From positions 463,560 through 527,559 of the forward strand of contig NZ_LT962469.1 in NCBI RefSeq assembly GCF_900215725.1: a DNA stretch of 64,000 nt, in the 5' to 3' direction. Position numbers and translations under genes: made by a program. Shown piece by piece: positions 8,896 to 23,242 of this stretch. The notes below the pieces were generated by a model. That model was not told where the DNA came from. It searched no databases and was given only the letters and a program-made list of their open reading frames with translations. The stretch comes from Ezakiella peruensis. GTDB taxonomy: Bacteria; Bacillota; Clostridia; Tissierellales; Peptoniphilaceae. Position 1 is the first letter of the stretch; the number at the start of each line of letters is the position of its first letter.

Positions 8896-10413
8896 ATGGC
8901 CGAAGATAATTTAATTAAAATGTCTAATATCACCAAGATTTTTGGCGACAACATTGCAAATAATAAAATTAACTTAGAAATAAGAAAAGGCGAAGTTCAC
9001 TCTCTGCTTGGAGAAAATGGTGCGGGTAAATCAACTCTTATGAATATATTGTATGGCCTTTATACAGCTGATGAGGGCGAAATATTCTTAGATGGTAAAA
9101 AGGTTGTTATTAACTCACCACTTGATGCTATTAACCATAAAATTGCAATGGTTCACCAGCATTTTATGTTAGTTGATGTATTTACTGTTACTGAAAATAT
9201 TATTCTAGGCAACGAACCTACAAAGGGAATGTTCTTGGATAAGAATACTGCCAAAGATACTATTAAAGAATTGATTGATAGATATGGTTTAAATGTTGAT
9301 CCAGATGCCAAGGTTATGAATATAAGCGTTGGTATGCAGCAAAGGGTTGAAATACTTAAAGCTCTTTATAGGGGATCTGACATTATTATTTTTGATGAGC
9401 CAACTGCAGTTTTGACCCCACAAGAGATTGAAGATTTTATTGGTATTGTCAATAACTTAAAGGCTGAAGGAAAGACTATAATAATAATTACTCACAAGCT
9501 TAGAGAAATTAAATCCATGGCCGACAGGTGTACGATTATCAGGCGGGGAAAAAAAATTGATACGGTAAATGTATGTGATGTTACAGAGCAAGATCTTGCT
9601 AACATGATGGTTGGTAGGGAAGTTGTATTTGCTGTTGATAAACCTGAAGTTGAAGTAGGAGAAGTTTGCTTGAAAGTTGAAAACCTAAAGGTTGATGATT
9701 TAGATAAAAGAGAAAGAGTTCGCGGCTTAAATCTTGAACTAAGGAAGGGTCAAATACTTGGTTTAGCTGGTGTTGATGGCAACGGACAAATTGAACTTGT
9801 GGACGCCATTATCGGCATGACCACAGCTAAAGAAGGCAAGATTTTTATAAATGGCAAGGAAGTTCAGAATAAAAGTCCAAAGGATATTATAGATAGCAAA
9901 TTGTTATCCATACCTGAAGATAGGCAAAAGCACGGTTTGATTTTAGAATATCCTGTTGATTACAACCTTTCTATTTTAAGAATTAAAAACGAACCTCTTT
10001 CAAAGAAGGGAATATTACAAGAAGATAAACTTAGTGAACGCGGACAAGAACTTATTGAAAACTTTGACATAAGGCCTACAGATGGTTCTGTTCCTGCCGG
10101 CAGCTTATCTGGTGGTAACCAACAAAAAGTTATTATTGCTAGACAAATTACAGAAGACCCAGATATCTTGATCGCGGTTACACCAACAAGGGGCTTAGAC
10201 GTCGGAGCGATTGAATATGTTCACAGGGCAATTGTAAATGAACGCAACAAGGGCAAGGCAATCTTATTAGTGAGCTTTGAACTTGATGAAATATTAAATT
10301 TATCAGATGAAATTGCTGTTATCTTTGATGGTAAAATTGTAGATCAGAAAAAAGCTTCAGAAACAAATGAAAACGAGCTAGGACTTTTGATGGCAGGAGG
10401 TAAAAATGAATAA
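8896..10413 (+). CDS. Nucleoside ABC importer ATPase (tandem ABC domains)
   Basis: This 505-residue protein has two ABC ATPase domains in one chain, as in the NupO/YufO family. The first has Walker A GENGAGKST (about 38-46), signature ISVGMQQRVEILKAL and Walker B IIIFDEPTAVLTP. The second has a degenerate P-loop, GVDGNGQIEL, and the signature SGGNQQKVIIARQ with Walker B-like LIAVTPTRGLD. Loss of the second Walker A lysine and of the Walker B glutamate is normal for this subfamily. It energises uptake through the next two permeases, and its end overlaps the first permease by eight bases. Confidence 0.93.
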   Translation: MAEDNLIKMSNITKIFGDNIANNKINLEIRKGEVHSLLGENGAGKSTLMNILYGLYTADEGEIFLDGKKVVINSPLDAINHKIAMVHQHFMLVDVFTVTENIILGNEPTKGMFLDKNTAKDTIKELIDRYGLNVDPDAKVMNISVGMQQRVEILKALYRGSDIIIFDEPTAVLTPQEIEDFIGIVNNLKAEGKTIIIITHKLREIKSMADRCTIIRRGKKIDTVNVCDVTEQDLANMMVGREVVFAVDKPEVEVGEVCLKVENLKVDDLDKRERVRGLNLELRKGQILGLAGVDGNGQIELVDAIIGMTTAKEGKIFINGKEVQNKSPKDIIDSKLLSIPEDRQKHGLILEYPVDYNLSILRIKNEPLSKKGILQEDKLSERGQELIENFDIRPTDGSVPAGSLSGGNQQKVIIARQITEDPDILIAVTPTRGLDVGAIEYVHRAIVNERNKGKAILLVSFELDEILNLSDEIAVIFDGKIVDQKKASETNENELGLLMAGGKNE

Positions 10414-11512
10414 TAAAAAAAGAATAAGTACAGCACTCCTATCAATTTTAGTCGGTATTTTATTTGGATCTGTTGTACTCATATTGGCGGGCCACAACCC
10501 AATAAAGGTTATGTATAACTTATTTTATGGTATTTTTAATACACCGACCTCAATGAGCTATACACTTGTAAATATGGCACCACTTCTTTTAACGGGAATT
10601 GCTGCTGCCTTTGCATTTAAGACAGGACTTTTTAATATTGGGATCGAAGGCCAATTTATTATTGGTTCTGTGGTAGCTACTTGTGCAGGCATACTCGTGG
10701 ATTTACCACCTGTTATTCATCCAATATTTTGTTTGTTATGTGCATTTTTAGCCGGTGGATTATATGCGGCTTTTGTAGGATTTTTAAAAGCAAAGTTTAA
10801 TGTAAATGAAGTTATCTCTTCCATTATGTTAAACTGGATTGCACTTTACTTTAACAATTATGTCTTGACATTAACTGCGATTAGACAGCCAAATAGTGAC
10901 TTTTCTTATAACATTTCTCCAAATGCAAGCATTAGAATATTAGACTCATGGAAGTCCACTGAAGCTGGTATGGAATATTTAGCAGGAAATTCTTTCTGGG
11001 GCAATTTCTTGAAGGCTCCAGTTAACTTGGGACTACTCGTTGGCATCTTGGTTGCAATTGTAACATGGTTTATATTAAAAAAGACTACTCTTGGTTTTGA
11101 ACTCAAAGCTGTTGGTCTAAACAAAGATGCAGCAAAATTCTCAGGAATTTCAGTAAATAAAAAGATAGTACAAGCTATGTTTATTTCAGGTGCTATTGGC
11201 GGACTCGCAGGAGCTGTCGATGTACTTGGAGTAACACAAAGGATTGGGGTTCTTGCTCTAATGCAAGGCGTTGGATTTGACGGGATCGCAATCGCACTTA
11301 TAGCACTTAACAATCCACTTGCAGTTATTCCAGTATCCTTACTTTTCTCAGCCCTCAAATACGGCGGCGGAAAATTAACCTTAAGCGTTGGGGTACCAGG
11401 AGAAATCGTTTCGATTATGATCGGATTTATCGTGTTCTTTATCTCTATACCTTTTGTCTTTAAAAACAAAAAGAAAGTAGAGTCATCTATAGAAGCTAAG
11501 GAGGAAATATAA
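10406..11512 (+). CDS. Nucleoside ABC importer permease 1
   Basis: This 368-residue integral membrane protein of the BPD_transp_2 (RbsC/NupP) family has about eight to ten hydrophobic segments. The conserved cytoplasmic core GLFNIGIEGQFIIGS and FISGAIGGLAGAVDVLG match NupP-type permeases. Its start overlaps the ATPase gene and its stop overlaps the next permease by one base (TAATG), so the three are translationally coupled. Confidence 0.92.
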   Translation: MNNKKRISTALLSILVGILFGSVVLILAGHNPIKVMYNLFYGIFNTPTSMSYTLVNMAPLLLTGIAAAFAFKTGLFNIGIEGQFIIGSVVATCAGILVDLPPVIHPIFCLLCAFLAGGLYAAFVGFLKAKFNVNEVISSIMLNWIALYFNNYVLTLTAIRQPNSDFSYNISPNASIRILDSWKSTEAGMEYLAGNSFWGNFLKAPVNLGLLVGILVAIVTWFILKKTTLGFELKAVGLNKDAAKFSGISVNKKIVQAMFISGAIGGLAGAVDVLGVTQRIGVLALMQGVGFDGIAIALIALNNPLAVIPVSLLFSALKYGGGKLTLSVGVPGEIVSIMIGFIVFFISIPFVFKNKKKVESSIEAKEEI

Positions 11513-12444
11513 TGAGTTTACAAGAAATTGGAATTATTATTGGTATAACATTTATGTATGCAACTCCTCTTATTTATGCTGCTATAGGTGGGGTAATGAG
11601 TGAGAACACAGGCGTTGTAAATATTGGTCTGGAAGGGATAATGTCCATTGGTGCTTTGATAGCAGCGACAGTTGCCCATTTCTCTGGCAGCCCTTGGCTA
11701 GCGTTTTTATGCGGGGGCCTGGCCGGCCTTGTAATTGCAATTCCACACGCTTTGGCTACAATTAAGTTTGGGGCTGACCATGTTGTAAGTGGTACTGCAA
11801 TTAACTTTTTGGGACCTGGACTTGCGCTCTTTTTGTGCAGGTTATTCTTTGATGGTGGTGCAACTTCAAAACCACTAACAATGGATCAAAAATTACCACA
11901 ACTTTTTAAAGACACCTTTGCTGAAGGTTCATTTTTAAAGTCAGTCTTCAACCAATATGCAACATTTTATATTGCATTAATCTTGGTTGTAATCGTATAT
12001 ATACTTTTATATAATACAAAACTTGGCCTTAGGATGCGTGCAGTTGGTGAACACCCTCTAGCCGCAGATACCTTGGGTATTAATGTTAGAAAAATTAAAT
12101 ACTTCGGAGTCTTGTCAAGTGGTTTCTTGGCTGGACTTGGAGGAGCGAGTTTGTCAATAGCTGTTGTTGCAAACTTTAGGACAACTTTGGTAAGCGGGCA
12201 AGGCTTTATTGCTCTTGCAGCTATGATATTTGGAAATTGGAAACCGCAAGGGGCATTAATGGCTTCATTATTGTTCGGCCTTGCACAAGGACTTGCAATT
12301 CACTTTGGTGGTGGTAACACACAAATCCCAAGCTCGGTACTTTCTATGTTACCTTATGTTCTTACTTTAATAATATTGGTAATAACATCAGGCAAGAGTA
12401 GGTCACCAAAGGCAAATGGATTGCAATATGTAAAGAAAAATTAG
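11512..12444 (+). CDS. Nucleoside ABC importer permease 2
   Basis: This is the second permease (310 residues, NupQ-like). It is shorter than its partner, as usual. The conserved segment GVVNIGLEGIMSIGALIAA and the late SSGFLAGLGGASLSI are the family marks. The stop is only 12 bases before gap, with just a ribosome-binding site (AGGAGG) in the gap. The nucleoside importer is therefore very likely co-transcribed with the glycolytic genes that follow. Confidence 0.92.
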   Translation: MSLQEIGIIIGITFMYATPLIYAAIGGVMSENTGVVNIGLEGIMSIGALIAATVAHFSGSPWLAFLCGGLAGLVIAIPHALATIKFGADHVVSGTAINFLGPGLALFLCRLFFDGGATSKPLTMDQKLPQLFKDTFAEGSFLKSVFNQYATFYIALILVVIVYILLYNTKLGLRMRAVGEHPLAADTLGINVRKIKYFGVLSSGFLAGLGGASLSIAVVANFRTTLVSGQGFIALAAMIFGNWKPQGALMASLLFGLAQGLAIHFGGGNTQIPSSVLSMLPYVLTLIILVITSGKSRSPKANGLQYVKKN

Positions 12445-12456
12445 TAGGAGGTTAAA

Positions 12457-13458
12457 ATGAAAGTAGGAATTAACGGTTTTGGAAGAATTGGTAGGGACGT
12501 AGCTAGGATTTTACTAGAGGAAGACCACGGTCTTGAACTAGTTCATATCAATGCTAGTGGTGACTTGGATGACCTAAGACACTTATTTAAATATGACAGT
12601 CTTTATGGTAAATTTACTAAGGATATAAAAGTTGAAGGCGATGGCTTTGATATCGAAGGCCACAAAGTCCACTTTACACAATTTAGAGACCCAGCTGAAA
12701 TTGACTGGTCAGAACACGGAGTTGAAATCGTAATTGACGCAACAGGTGCTTTTAAGGATATGGAAGGCCTTGGAAAACACTTAAAAGGAAGTGTTAAAAA
12801 AGTTATTTTAACTGCTCCTGGCAAGGGTCTTGATAATACAATTGTTATGGGTGTTAACTGTGACACATATAAGCCAGAACAAAATATTATTTCAAACGCA
12901 AGCTGCACAACAAACTGCCTTGCACCAGTAGCTAAGGTTATTGAAGATACTTTTGGTATTGAAAAAGGTATGATGACAACCTGCCACGCATACACAGGCG
13001 ACCAAATGATTCTTGATAAGAGACATAAAAAGGATAGACGCAGGGCAAGAGCAGCTGCATTGAGCATGGTTCCTACAACAACAGGTGCTGCTAAGGCTGT
13101 TGCAGAGGTTATTCCTGAATTAAAGGGAAAATTAAATGGTTATGCTCTAAGAGTTCCAACTCCTACAGTATCAGTTGTTGATGTTGTACTAGAACTTAAA
13201 AAAACAACTACAGTTGAAGAAGTAAATGCTGCTTTGAAAAAAGCAAGTGAAAATGAAATGAAGGGCATCCTAGGCTTCTCAGATGAAGAGCTTGTAAGCA
13301 TTGACTACCAAGGCGACAGACGTAGTTCAATTGTTGATAGCAAACTCACAATGATGATGGGCGACAACATGGTAAAGATCGTTTCATGGTACGATAACGA
13401 ATGGGGATATTCCTGCAGAGTTGTAGATTTAGCTAAAATGATAGCAAAGAGCATATAA
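12457..13458 (+). CDS. gap: Glyceraldehyde-3-phosphate dehydrogenase, possibly NADP-accepting
   Basis: The enzyme oxidises glyceraldehyde 3-phosphate to 1,3-bisphosphoglycerate. It has 333 residues, with the Rossmann motif GINGFGRIGR and the catalytic Cys150 in SNASCTTNC. Two cofactor positions are unusual. Where NAD-specific enzymes have N-D-L after the second strand, this has N32-A33-S34-G35, as in GapB-type NADP enzymes. The Leu-Pro pair near residue 187 is replaced by K188-R189 in LDKRHKKDRRRAR. Both would favour the extra phosphate of NADP, so dual or NADP use is a fair inference. No cggR-type regulator precedes it. Confidence 0.95.
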   Translation: MKVGINGFGRIGRDVARILLEEDHGLELVHINASGDLDDLRHLFKYDSLYGKFTKDIKVEGDGFDIEGHKVHFTQFRDPAEIDWSEHGVEIVIDATGAFKDMEGLGKHLKGSVKKVILTAPGKGLDNTIVMGVNCDTYKPEQNIISNASCTTNCLAPVAKVIEDTFGIEKGMMTTCHAYTGDQMILDKRHKKDRRRARAAALSMVPTTTGAAKAVAEVIPELKGKLNGYALRVPTPTVSVVDVVLELKKTTTVEEVNAALKKASENEMKGILGFSDEELVSIDYQGDRRSSIVDSKLTMMMGDNMVKIVSWYDNEWGYSCRVVDLAKMIAKSI

Positions 13459-14639
13459 TGAAAAAAACTGTTAGAGATATTGATTTTAAAAATAAAAGAG
13501 CCCTAGTTAGAGTTGATTTTAATGTTCCTATGAAAGACGGTAAGATAATCGATGACTTTAGGATAAAATCAGCTTTAAAAACCATTGATTATCTGATGGA
13601 CAAAGGAGCCAAGGTAGTATTGATGAGCCATCTTGGTCGCCCAAAGGGCGTATATAAGCCTGAGTTTTCACTTAAACCAGTTGCTGAAAAGTTAGAGGAA
13701 TTAACAGGCAAAAAAGTTATCTTCTTTGACATAAAAAGTCCAGTTAATGACGATACTTTAAAGGCTTCAAAGGACTTTGATGGAAGCATTTTGCTCCTGC
13801 AAAATACTAGATATGATGTAGGTGAAGAAAAAAATGATCCAGAACTTGCAAAGAAGTTTGCAGCCCACGGAGATATTTATGTAAATGATGCCTTTGGCAC
13901 AGCCCACAGGGCACACGCATCTAATGTTGGTGTCTCAGAAATTTTGCCGGCTGTAGCAGGATTTTTGGTTGAAAATGAAATCAAATACATCAAAGAAAAC
14001 CTTGACAATCCTAAGCATCCCTTTGTGGCCATCTTAGGTGGAGCAAAAGTTTCGGATAAGATTGGTGTAATTGAAAATCTTATAAACAAAGTCGATAAGA
14101 TTATCATAGGCGGGGCAATGGCTAATACCTTTTTAAAAGCTCAGGGCTATGATATGGGCAAATCCTTAGTTGAAGATGAAAAAATTGATTTGGCAAAAGA
14201 ACTTTTGAATGAATCTGATGATAAAAATGTTGAAATTTTATTACCTGTTGATTTAGTTATGACTGATAGCTTAGATGATTCAAAAGTCATAAAGACTGTT
14301 AAACTTGACGATGATAAATCAGATTTGATGGCTGTAGATATTGGGGAAGAATCAATTAAAAATTTCTCAAAGGCTATAAAAGATGCCAAACTTGTAATTT
14401 GGAATGGACCTATGGGAGTATTTGAAAACAAAGATTTTGCAAAAGGTACTTTTGAAATTGCAAGGGCAGTTGCAGAAAGTGATGCCATTTCCATTATTGG
14501 TGGTGGCGACTCAAGCCTCGCCGTTAAACTTTCTGGTTATGAAGACAAAGTTACCCACGTATCTACAGGCGGAGGCGCAAGTCTTGAGATGATGGAAGGC
14601 AAAGAACTGCCAGGTATTAAGTGTTTGGAGGAAGCCTAA
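13458..14639 (+). CDS. pgk: Phosphoglycerate kinase
   Basis: Pgk transfers phosphate from 1,3-bisphosphoglycerate to ADP. The 393-residue protein has the full set of family landmarks: RVDFNVPMKDG with its substrate Asp/Asn near the N-terminus, LMSHLGRPKG, the hinge segment FVAILGGAKVSDKIGV, and the nucleotide-binding IIGGGDSS near the C-terminus. It starts by a one-base overlap (TAATG) with gap and ends by a one-base overlap with tpiA, so all are translated together. Confidence 0.97.
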   Translation: MKKTVRDIDFKNKRALVRVDFNVPMKDGKIIDDFRIKSALKTIDYLMDKGAKVVLMSHLGRPKGVYKPEFSLKPVAEKLEELTGKKVIFFDIKSPVNDDTLKASKDFDGSILLLQNTRYDVGEEKNDPELAKKFAAHGDIYVNDAFGTAHRAHASNVGVSEILPAVAGFLVENEIKYIKENLDNPKHPFVAILGGAKVSDKIGVIENLINKVDKIIIGGAMANTFLKAQGYDMGKSLVEDEKIDLAKELLNESDDKNVEILLPVDLVMTDSLDDSKVIKTVKLDDDKSDLMAVDIGEESIKNFSKAIKDAKLVIWNGPMGVFENKDFAKGTFEIARAVAESDAISIIGGGDSSLAVKLSGYEDKVTHVSTGGGASLEMMEGKELPGIKCLEEA

Positions 14640-15382
14640 TGAGGAAAAAAATTTTAGCAGCAAATTGGAAGATGAACCTGTCTAAAAAAGAATCCGAAGA
14701 CTTATTAAAAAATCTTTCACAAATTGAAGAAAAAGAAAATCGCGAGATGATTATCTGCCTACCAAATATATATTTATATCAAGCTGAAGAGTATTTGGAG
14801 GGCAAGAGCTACGGCCTACAAAATTTTTACTACGAGGCAAGTGGAGCTTTTACAGGGGAAATTTCTCTAGAACAAGCCAAGGACTTTGGAATTAAATATG
14901 CAATTATTGGCCACTCTGAACGCAGAACAATTTTTTATGAATCAAATGAGCTTTTAAATAAAAAAGTTAAGGCTGCTTTAAAGAATGGAATCACACCAAT
15001 TTTTTGCATTGGCGAACCCATTAGTGAAAGAGAAAATTCGACTTACGAAGCCTATTTGTACAAGGAATTAAAAGAGGGCCTAGAAGGTGTCGATATAGAA
15101 GATGCTAGAAAAATTATCTATGCCTATGAACCTATCTGGGCAATTGGCACAGGAAAGACGGCCCACACATCGGATATAAAGTCAGCTCTTGAGTATATAA
15201 GAAATACACTTGACTATATGTACAAGGGCATTAAGGATGATGTCCACCTCTTATACGGTGGTAGCGTTAAAGATAGCAATATCGATGAGATAATGGCAAC
15301 TGAACATGTTGACGGCGTCTTGGTCGGTGGAGCTAGTTTAAAATTCGATTCATGGAAGAGAATAGTGGAATTTAAGGAGTAA
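14639..15382 (+). CDS. tpiA: Triosephosphate isomerase
   Basis: TpiA interconverts dihydroxyacetone phosphate and glyceraldehyde 3-phosphate. The 247 residues contain the active-site lysine in AANWKMN, the catalytic His in IIGHSERR, the catalytic Glu in YEPIWAIGTGK (hinge loop), and the phosphate-binding LLYGGSVK and GVLVGGASL. The start ATG overlaps the pgk stop; a longer reading from 14621 runs into pgk and lacks support. Confidence 0.97.
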   Translation: MRKKILAANWKMNLSKKESEDLLKNLSQIEEKENREMIICLPNIYLYQAEEYLEGKSYGLQNFYYEASGAFTGEISLEQAKDFGIKYAIIGHSERRTIFYESNELLNKKVKAALKNGITPIFCIGEPISERENSTYEAYLYKELKEGLEGVDIEDARKIIYAYEPIWAIGTGKTAHTSDIKSALEYIRNTLDYMYKGIKDDVHLLYGGSVKDSNIDEIMATEHVDGVLVGGASLKFDSWKRIVEFKE

Positions 15383-16678
<1,296 letters not shown>

Positions 16679-16689
16679 TAAAACTCCTT

Positions 16690-16723
16690 AAAATTTGCAA
16701 ATGATAGCAAATTTTGATATAAT
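16690..16723 (+). promoter_or_regulatory. Promoter of the NlpC/P60 gene overlapped by an inverted repeat
   Basis: TTGCAA at 16695-16700 and TATAAT at 16718-16723 have a 17-base spacer and an upstream TTGA that could act as an extended -10. A perfect 9-bp inverted repeat, AAAATTTGC/GCAAATTTT (16690-16698 and 16707-16715), covers the -35 and half the spacer. It could be an operator. In RNA it could also act as a weak terminator for eno, as it is followed by a T-rich stretch. Confidence 0.72.
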
Positions 16724-16748
16724 TATTTTGTTAACTAAAGGAGGATTT

Positions 16749-17759
16749 ATGAACAAGTTTTTAAAAGGGACAATAAAGCTTGTAGGAGCAATTTCTATTC
16801 TAGCTTTATCCACTTTCGATACAGGTACTATCATAAATAATGTTGATGTAAAAACAAAAGATAATTTAGTTATTAACTTTGTAGAGGGAGAAGAAGTTGA
16901 AATATTAAAGGAAACTCCCAATGGATATGTCATTCAAAAAGACAACCAAACTGCAGAGCTTGATGGCGAAAATATTATTCAGTTCAATAAAAAAAGCAAT
17001 GAATTTACCGTTAGAAGGTTAACAGCTTTAAAAGATGATAAGGCTAGTGACCAGGTAAAAAGACAATTGCTTGAAGGCGAATCTATTATTGTTCAAAAAA
17101 ACGAAGGTGAATACTCGTTTGTTTTAACCACAGATAATTTAACAGGTTATGTATTGTCAAGTGACTTGGACAAAGAAGTTGTTTCAAATGTTGTAACAGG
17201 TGAATTACTTGGTTTGATACAGCTAATTGATGGGACAACTCTAGAAGTGGGTACTCCTGTTGTCATTAATGGATTTGCAGACGGGAATTTTACTGCAAGT
17301 ACAAAAGATAAGAAGGAATTTATTATTGCAAAACAATTTGTAAAAATTGTAAAGGATAGATTATCTAGGGCTGCTAACAGAAATCCAAGTTTAGAAAATG
17401 ACGTAGTTGCAATAGCACAAACTAAATTAAACACACCATATGTTTATGCAACTGCAGGTCCAAATTCTTTTGACTGCTCAGGTTTTTCAACATGGGTTTA
17501 CAAGCAACTTGGAGTTAAATTGCCAAGATCAAGCGCATCTCAATCAGGTTTTGGCCAATTGGTGAATAGAAATGACCTGGTTCCTGGAGATTTAGTTTTC
17601 TTTAACACTTCAGGTAGTGGAGTAAGCCACGTTGGAATTTATATTGGAAATGATAAATTTATTCATGCCGCAAGCGCTCCGTATATGAAGGTTATGATCA
17701 ATTCTCTAAGTGAGAAATATTATAACGCCCGTTACGTTTGCGCTAGACGCGTTTTATAA
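16749..17759 (+). CDS. Secreted NlpC/P60 cell-wall endopeptidase
   Basis: This predicted exported gamma-D-glutamyl-diamino-acid peptidase remodels peptidoglycan. Residues 1-25 are a signal-like segment (positive start, then LVGAISILALSTF). The middle (about 40-215) is rich in short strands and contains SH3b-like pieces such as GYVLSSDL. The C-terminal NlpC/P60 domain (about 225-336) has the catalytic Cys243 in DCSGF, His294 in SHVGIYI and a third polar residue His306 in FIHAAS. The ATG at 16749 follows AAAGGAGG; the longer reading from 16695 starts inside the promoter. The stop is 14 bases before folD, so the two may share a transcript. Confidence 0.9.
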   Translation: MNKFLKGTIKLVGAISILALSTFDTGTIINNVDVKTKDNLVINFVEGEEVEILKETPNGYVIQKDNQTAELDGENIIQFNKKSNEFTVRRLTALKDDKASDQVKRQLLEGESIIVQKNEGEYSFVLTTDNLTGYVLSSDLDKEVVSNVVTGELLGLIQLIDGTTLEVGTPVVINGFADGNFTASTKDKKEFIIAKQFVKIVKDRLSRAANRNPSLENDVVAIAQTKLNTPYVYATAGPNSFDCSGFSTWVYKQLGVKLPRSSASQSGFGQLVNRNDLVPGDLVFFNTSGSGVSHVGIYIGNDKFIHAASAPYMKVMINSLSEKYYNARYVCARRVL

Positions 17760-17773
17760 TTTAAGGAGATTAT

Positions 17774-18622
17774 ATGAAAGAATTAAGAGGCAAAGTTGTT
17801 GCTGATCAAATTAAAGAAGGCTTATCAAAAGATATAGAAGAATTAAAAGCCAAGGGTATTAATCCTACAATTGCTGTTGTAAGGGTTGGCGAAAATGATT
17901 CAGATATTTCTTACGAAAGAGCTATAGTCAAAGCTTCAGAAGCTATTGGCTTGTTGGTAAGGCTCGTTACTTTGAAAGAATCGACCACAACAGAAGAATT
18001 GGAAGCTGAACTTGTTAAGTTAAACAATGACAAAGAAGTTCATGGAATTTTAATGTTTAGACCACTTCCAAAGCACATTGACCAAGACAGGATGCAAAAT
18101 ATTATTGTAGCTGAAAAAGACGTTGACGCTATGAACCCTATAAATCTAGAAAAGATTTTTGAAGGCGATCCAACAGGACTAGAACCTGCAACTCCAAGAG
18201 CAGCTGTTGAAATGATCAAAGGACACGGCTATGAACTTGAAGGTAAGGACGTTGTTGTAATCAATAGGTCAATGGTTGTTGGTAAGCCACTTTCAATGAT
18301 GCTTTTACAAGAAAATGCCACAGTTACTATTTGCCATTCCAGAACCAAGGATTTAAAGGCTCACACAAAAAGAGCTGACATAGTTGTAACTGCTTTGGGT
18401 AGACCTGCCATGCTTGATAAGTCTTACTTCACAGAGGACTCAATTGTAATTGACGTCGGAGTAGGCACAACAGCGGATGGCAAGTTATCAGGCGACGTAA
18501 ACTTTGACGATGTTAAAGATTTTGTTGCAGCGATTACTCCAGTTCCACGTGGAGTTGGATCTATCACCACAACAATTCTTTTAAGCCAAGTTGTAAAAGC
18601 TTGCAAAAATCAAAATAAATAA
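17774..18622 (+). CDS. folD: FolD: methylene-THF dehydrogenase, cyclohydrolase lysine replaced
   Basis: FolD normally oxidises 5,10-methylene-THF and hydrolyses the methenyl product. The 282-residue length and the motifs KDVDAMNPIN, VINRSMVVGKPLSMML and PVPRGVGSITTTILL mark the family. The active-site segment reads Y47-E-R-A-I51-V-K53-A. In standard FolD it is YxxxKxKA, and the first lysine is needed for cyclohydrolase and for positioning the folate. Here that position is Ile51; only the second lysine (K53) is kept. PCTP is also changed to PATP. I infer a mainly dehydrogenase enzyme, perhaps paired with a separate FchA. One-carbon flux is relevant next to glycine metabolism. Confidence 0.93.
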   Translation: MKELRGKVVADQIKEGLSKDIEELKAKGINPTIAVVRVGENDSDISYERAIVKASEAIGLLVRLVTLKESTTTEELEAELVKLNNDKEVHGILMFRPLPKHIDQDRMQNIIVAEKDVDAMNPINLEKIFEGDPTGLEPATPRAAVEMIKGHGYELEGKDVVVINRSMVVGKPLSMMLLQENATVTICHSRTKDLKAHTKRADIVVTALGRPAMLDKSYFTEDSIVIDVGVGTTADGKLSGDVNFDDVKDFVAAITPVPRGVGSITTTILLSQVVKACKNQNK

Positions 18623-18630
18623 GCAATTTA

Positions 18631-18657
18631 AAACTGCGGATTAGCCGCAGTTTTTTT
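18631..18657 (+). terminator. Intrinsic terminator after folD
   Basis: Arms AAACTGCGG and CCGCAGTTT form a perfect 9-bp stem around ATTAG, followed by a T7 run. The next 145 bases to the pcrA promoter are AT-rich and show no gene or recognisable RNA. Confidence 0.95.
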
Positions 18658-18802
18658 GTGCCCTTGTTTTCAATTTAAAATTTATTGTTCAAAGTGTTTT
18701 TGTAGATAGATTTAAATAAAATATTTATTTAAAATGAAAGTAAATTTTAAATTAATATGCAATTTATAAGCTGGCTGAAATTTTCATGGACCTGCTTTTT
18801 TC

Positions 18803-18831
18803 TTGACTTAAATTCCTATAAAAAGTATAAT
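18803..18831 (+). promoter_or_regulatory. Promoter of the pcrA-ligA-gatCAB operon
   Basis: TTGACT (18803-18808) and TATAAT (18826-18831) are 17 bases apart, near consensus. Transcription should start around 18838, which rules out the in-frame ATG at 18830 as the pcrA start. Confidence 0.88.
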
Positions 18832-18859
18832 GAATATGATTATATTTAAAGGAAGGCAT

Positions 18860-23241
<4,382 letters not shown>

Positions 23242-23242
<1 letters not shown>

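Noticed and set aside
18830-18859. Upstream ATG for pcrA at 18830
   Set aside because: It lies inside the -10 box of a near-consensus promoter; ATG 18860 has its own AAAGGAAGG site.
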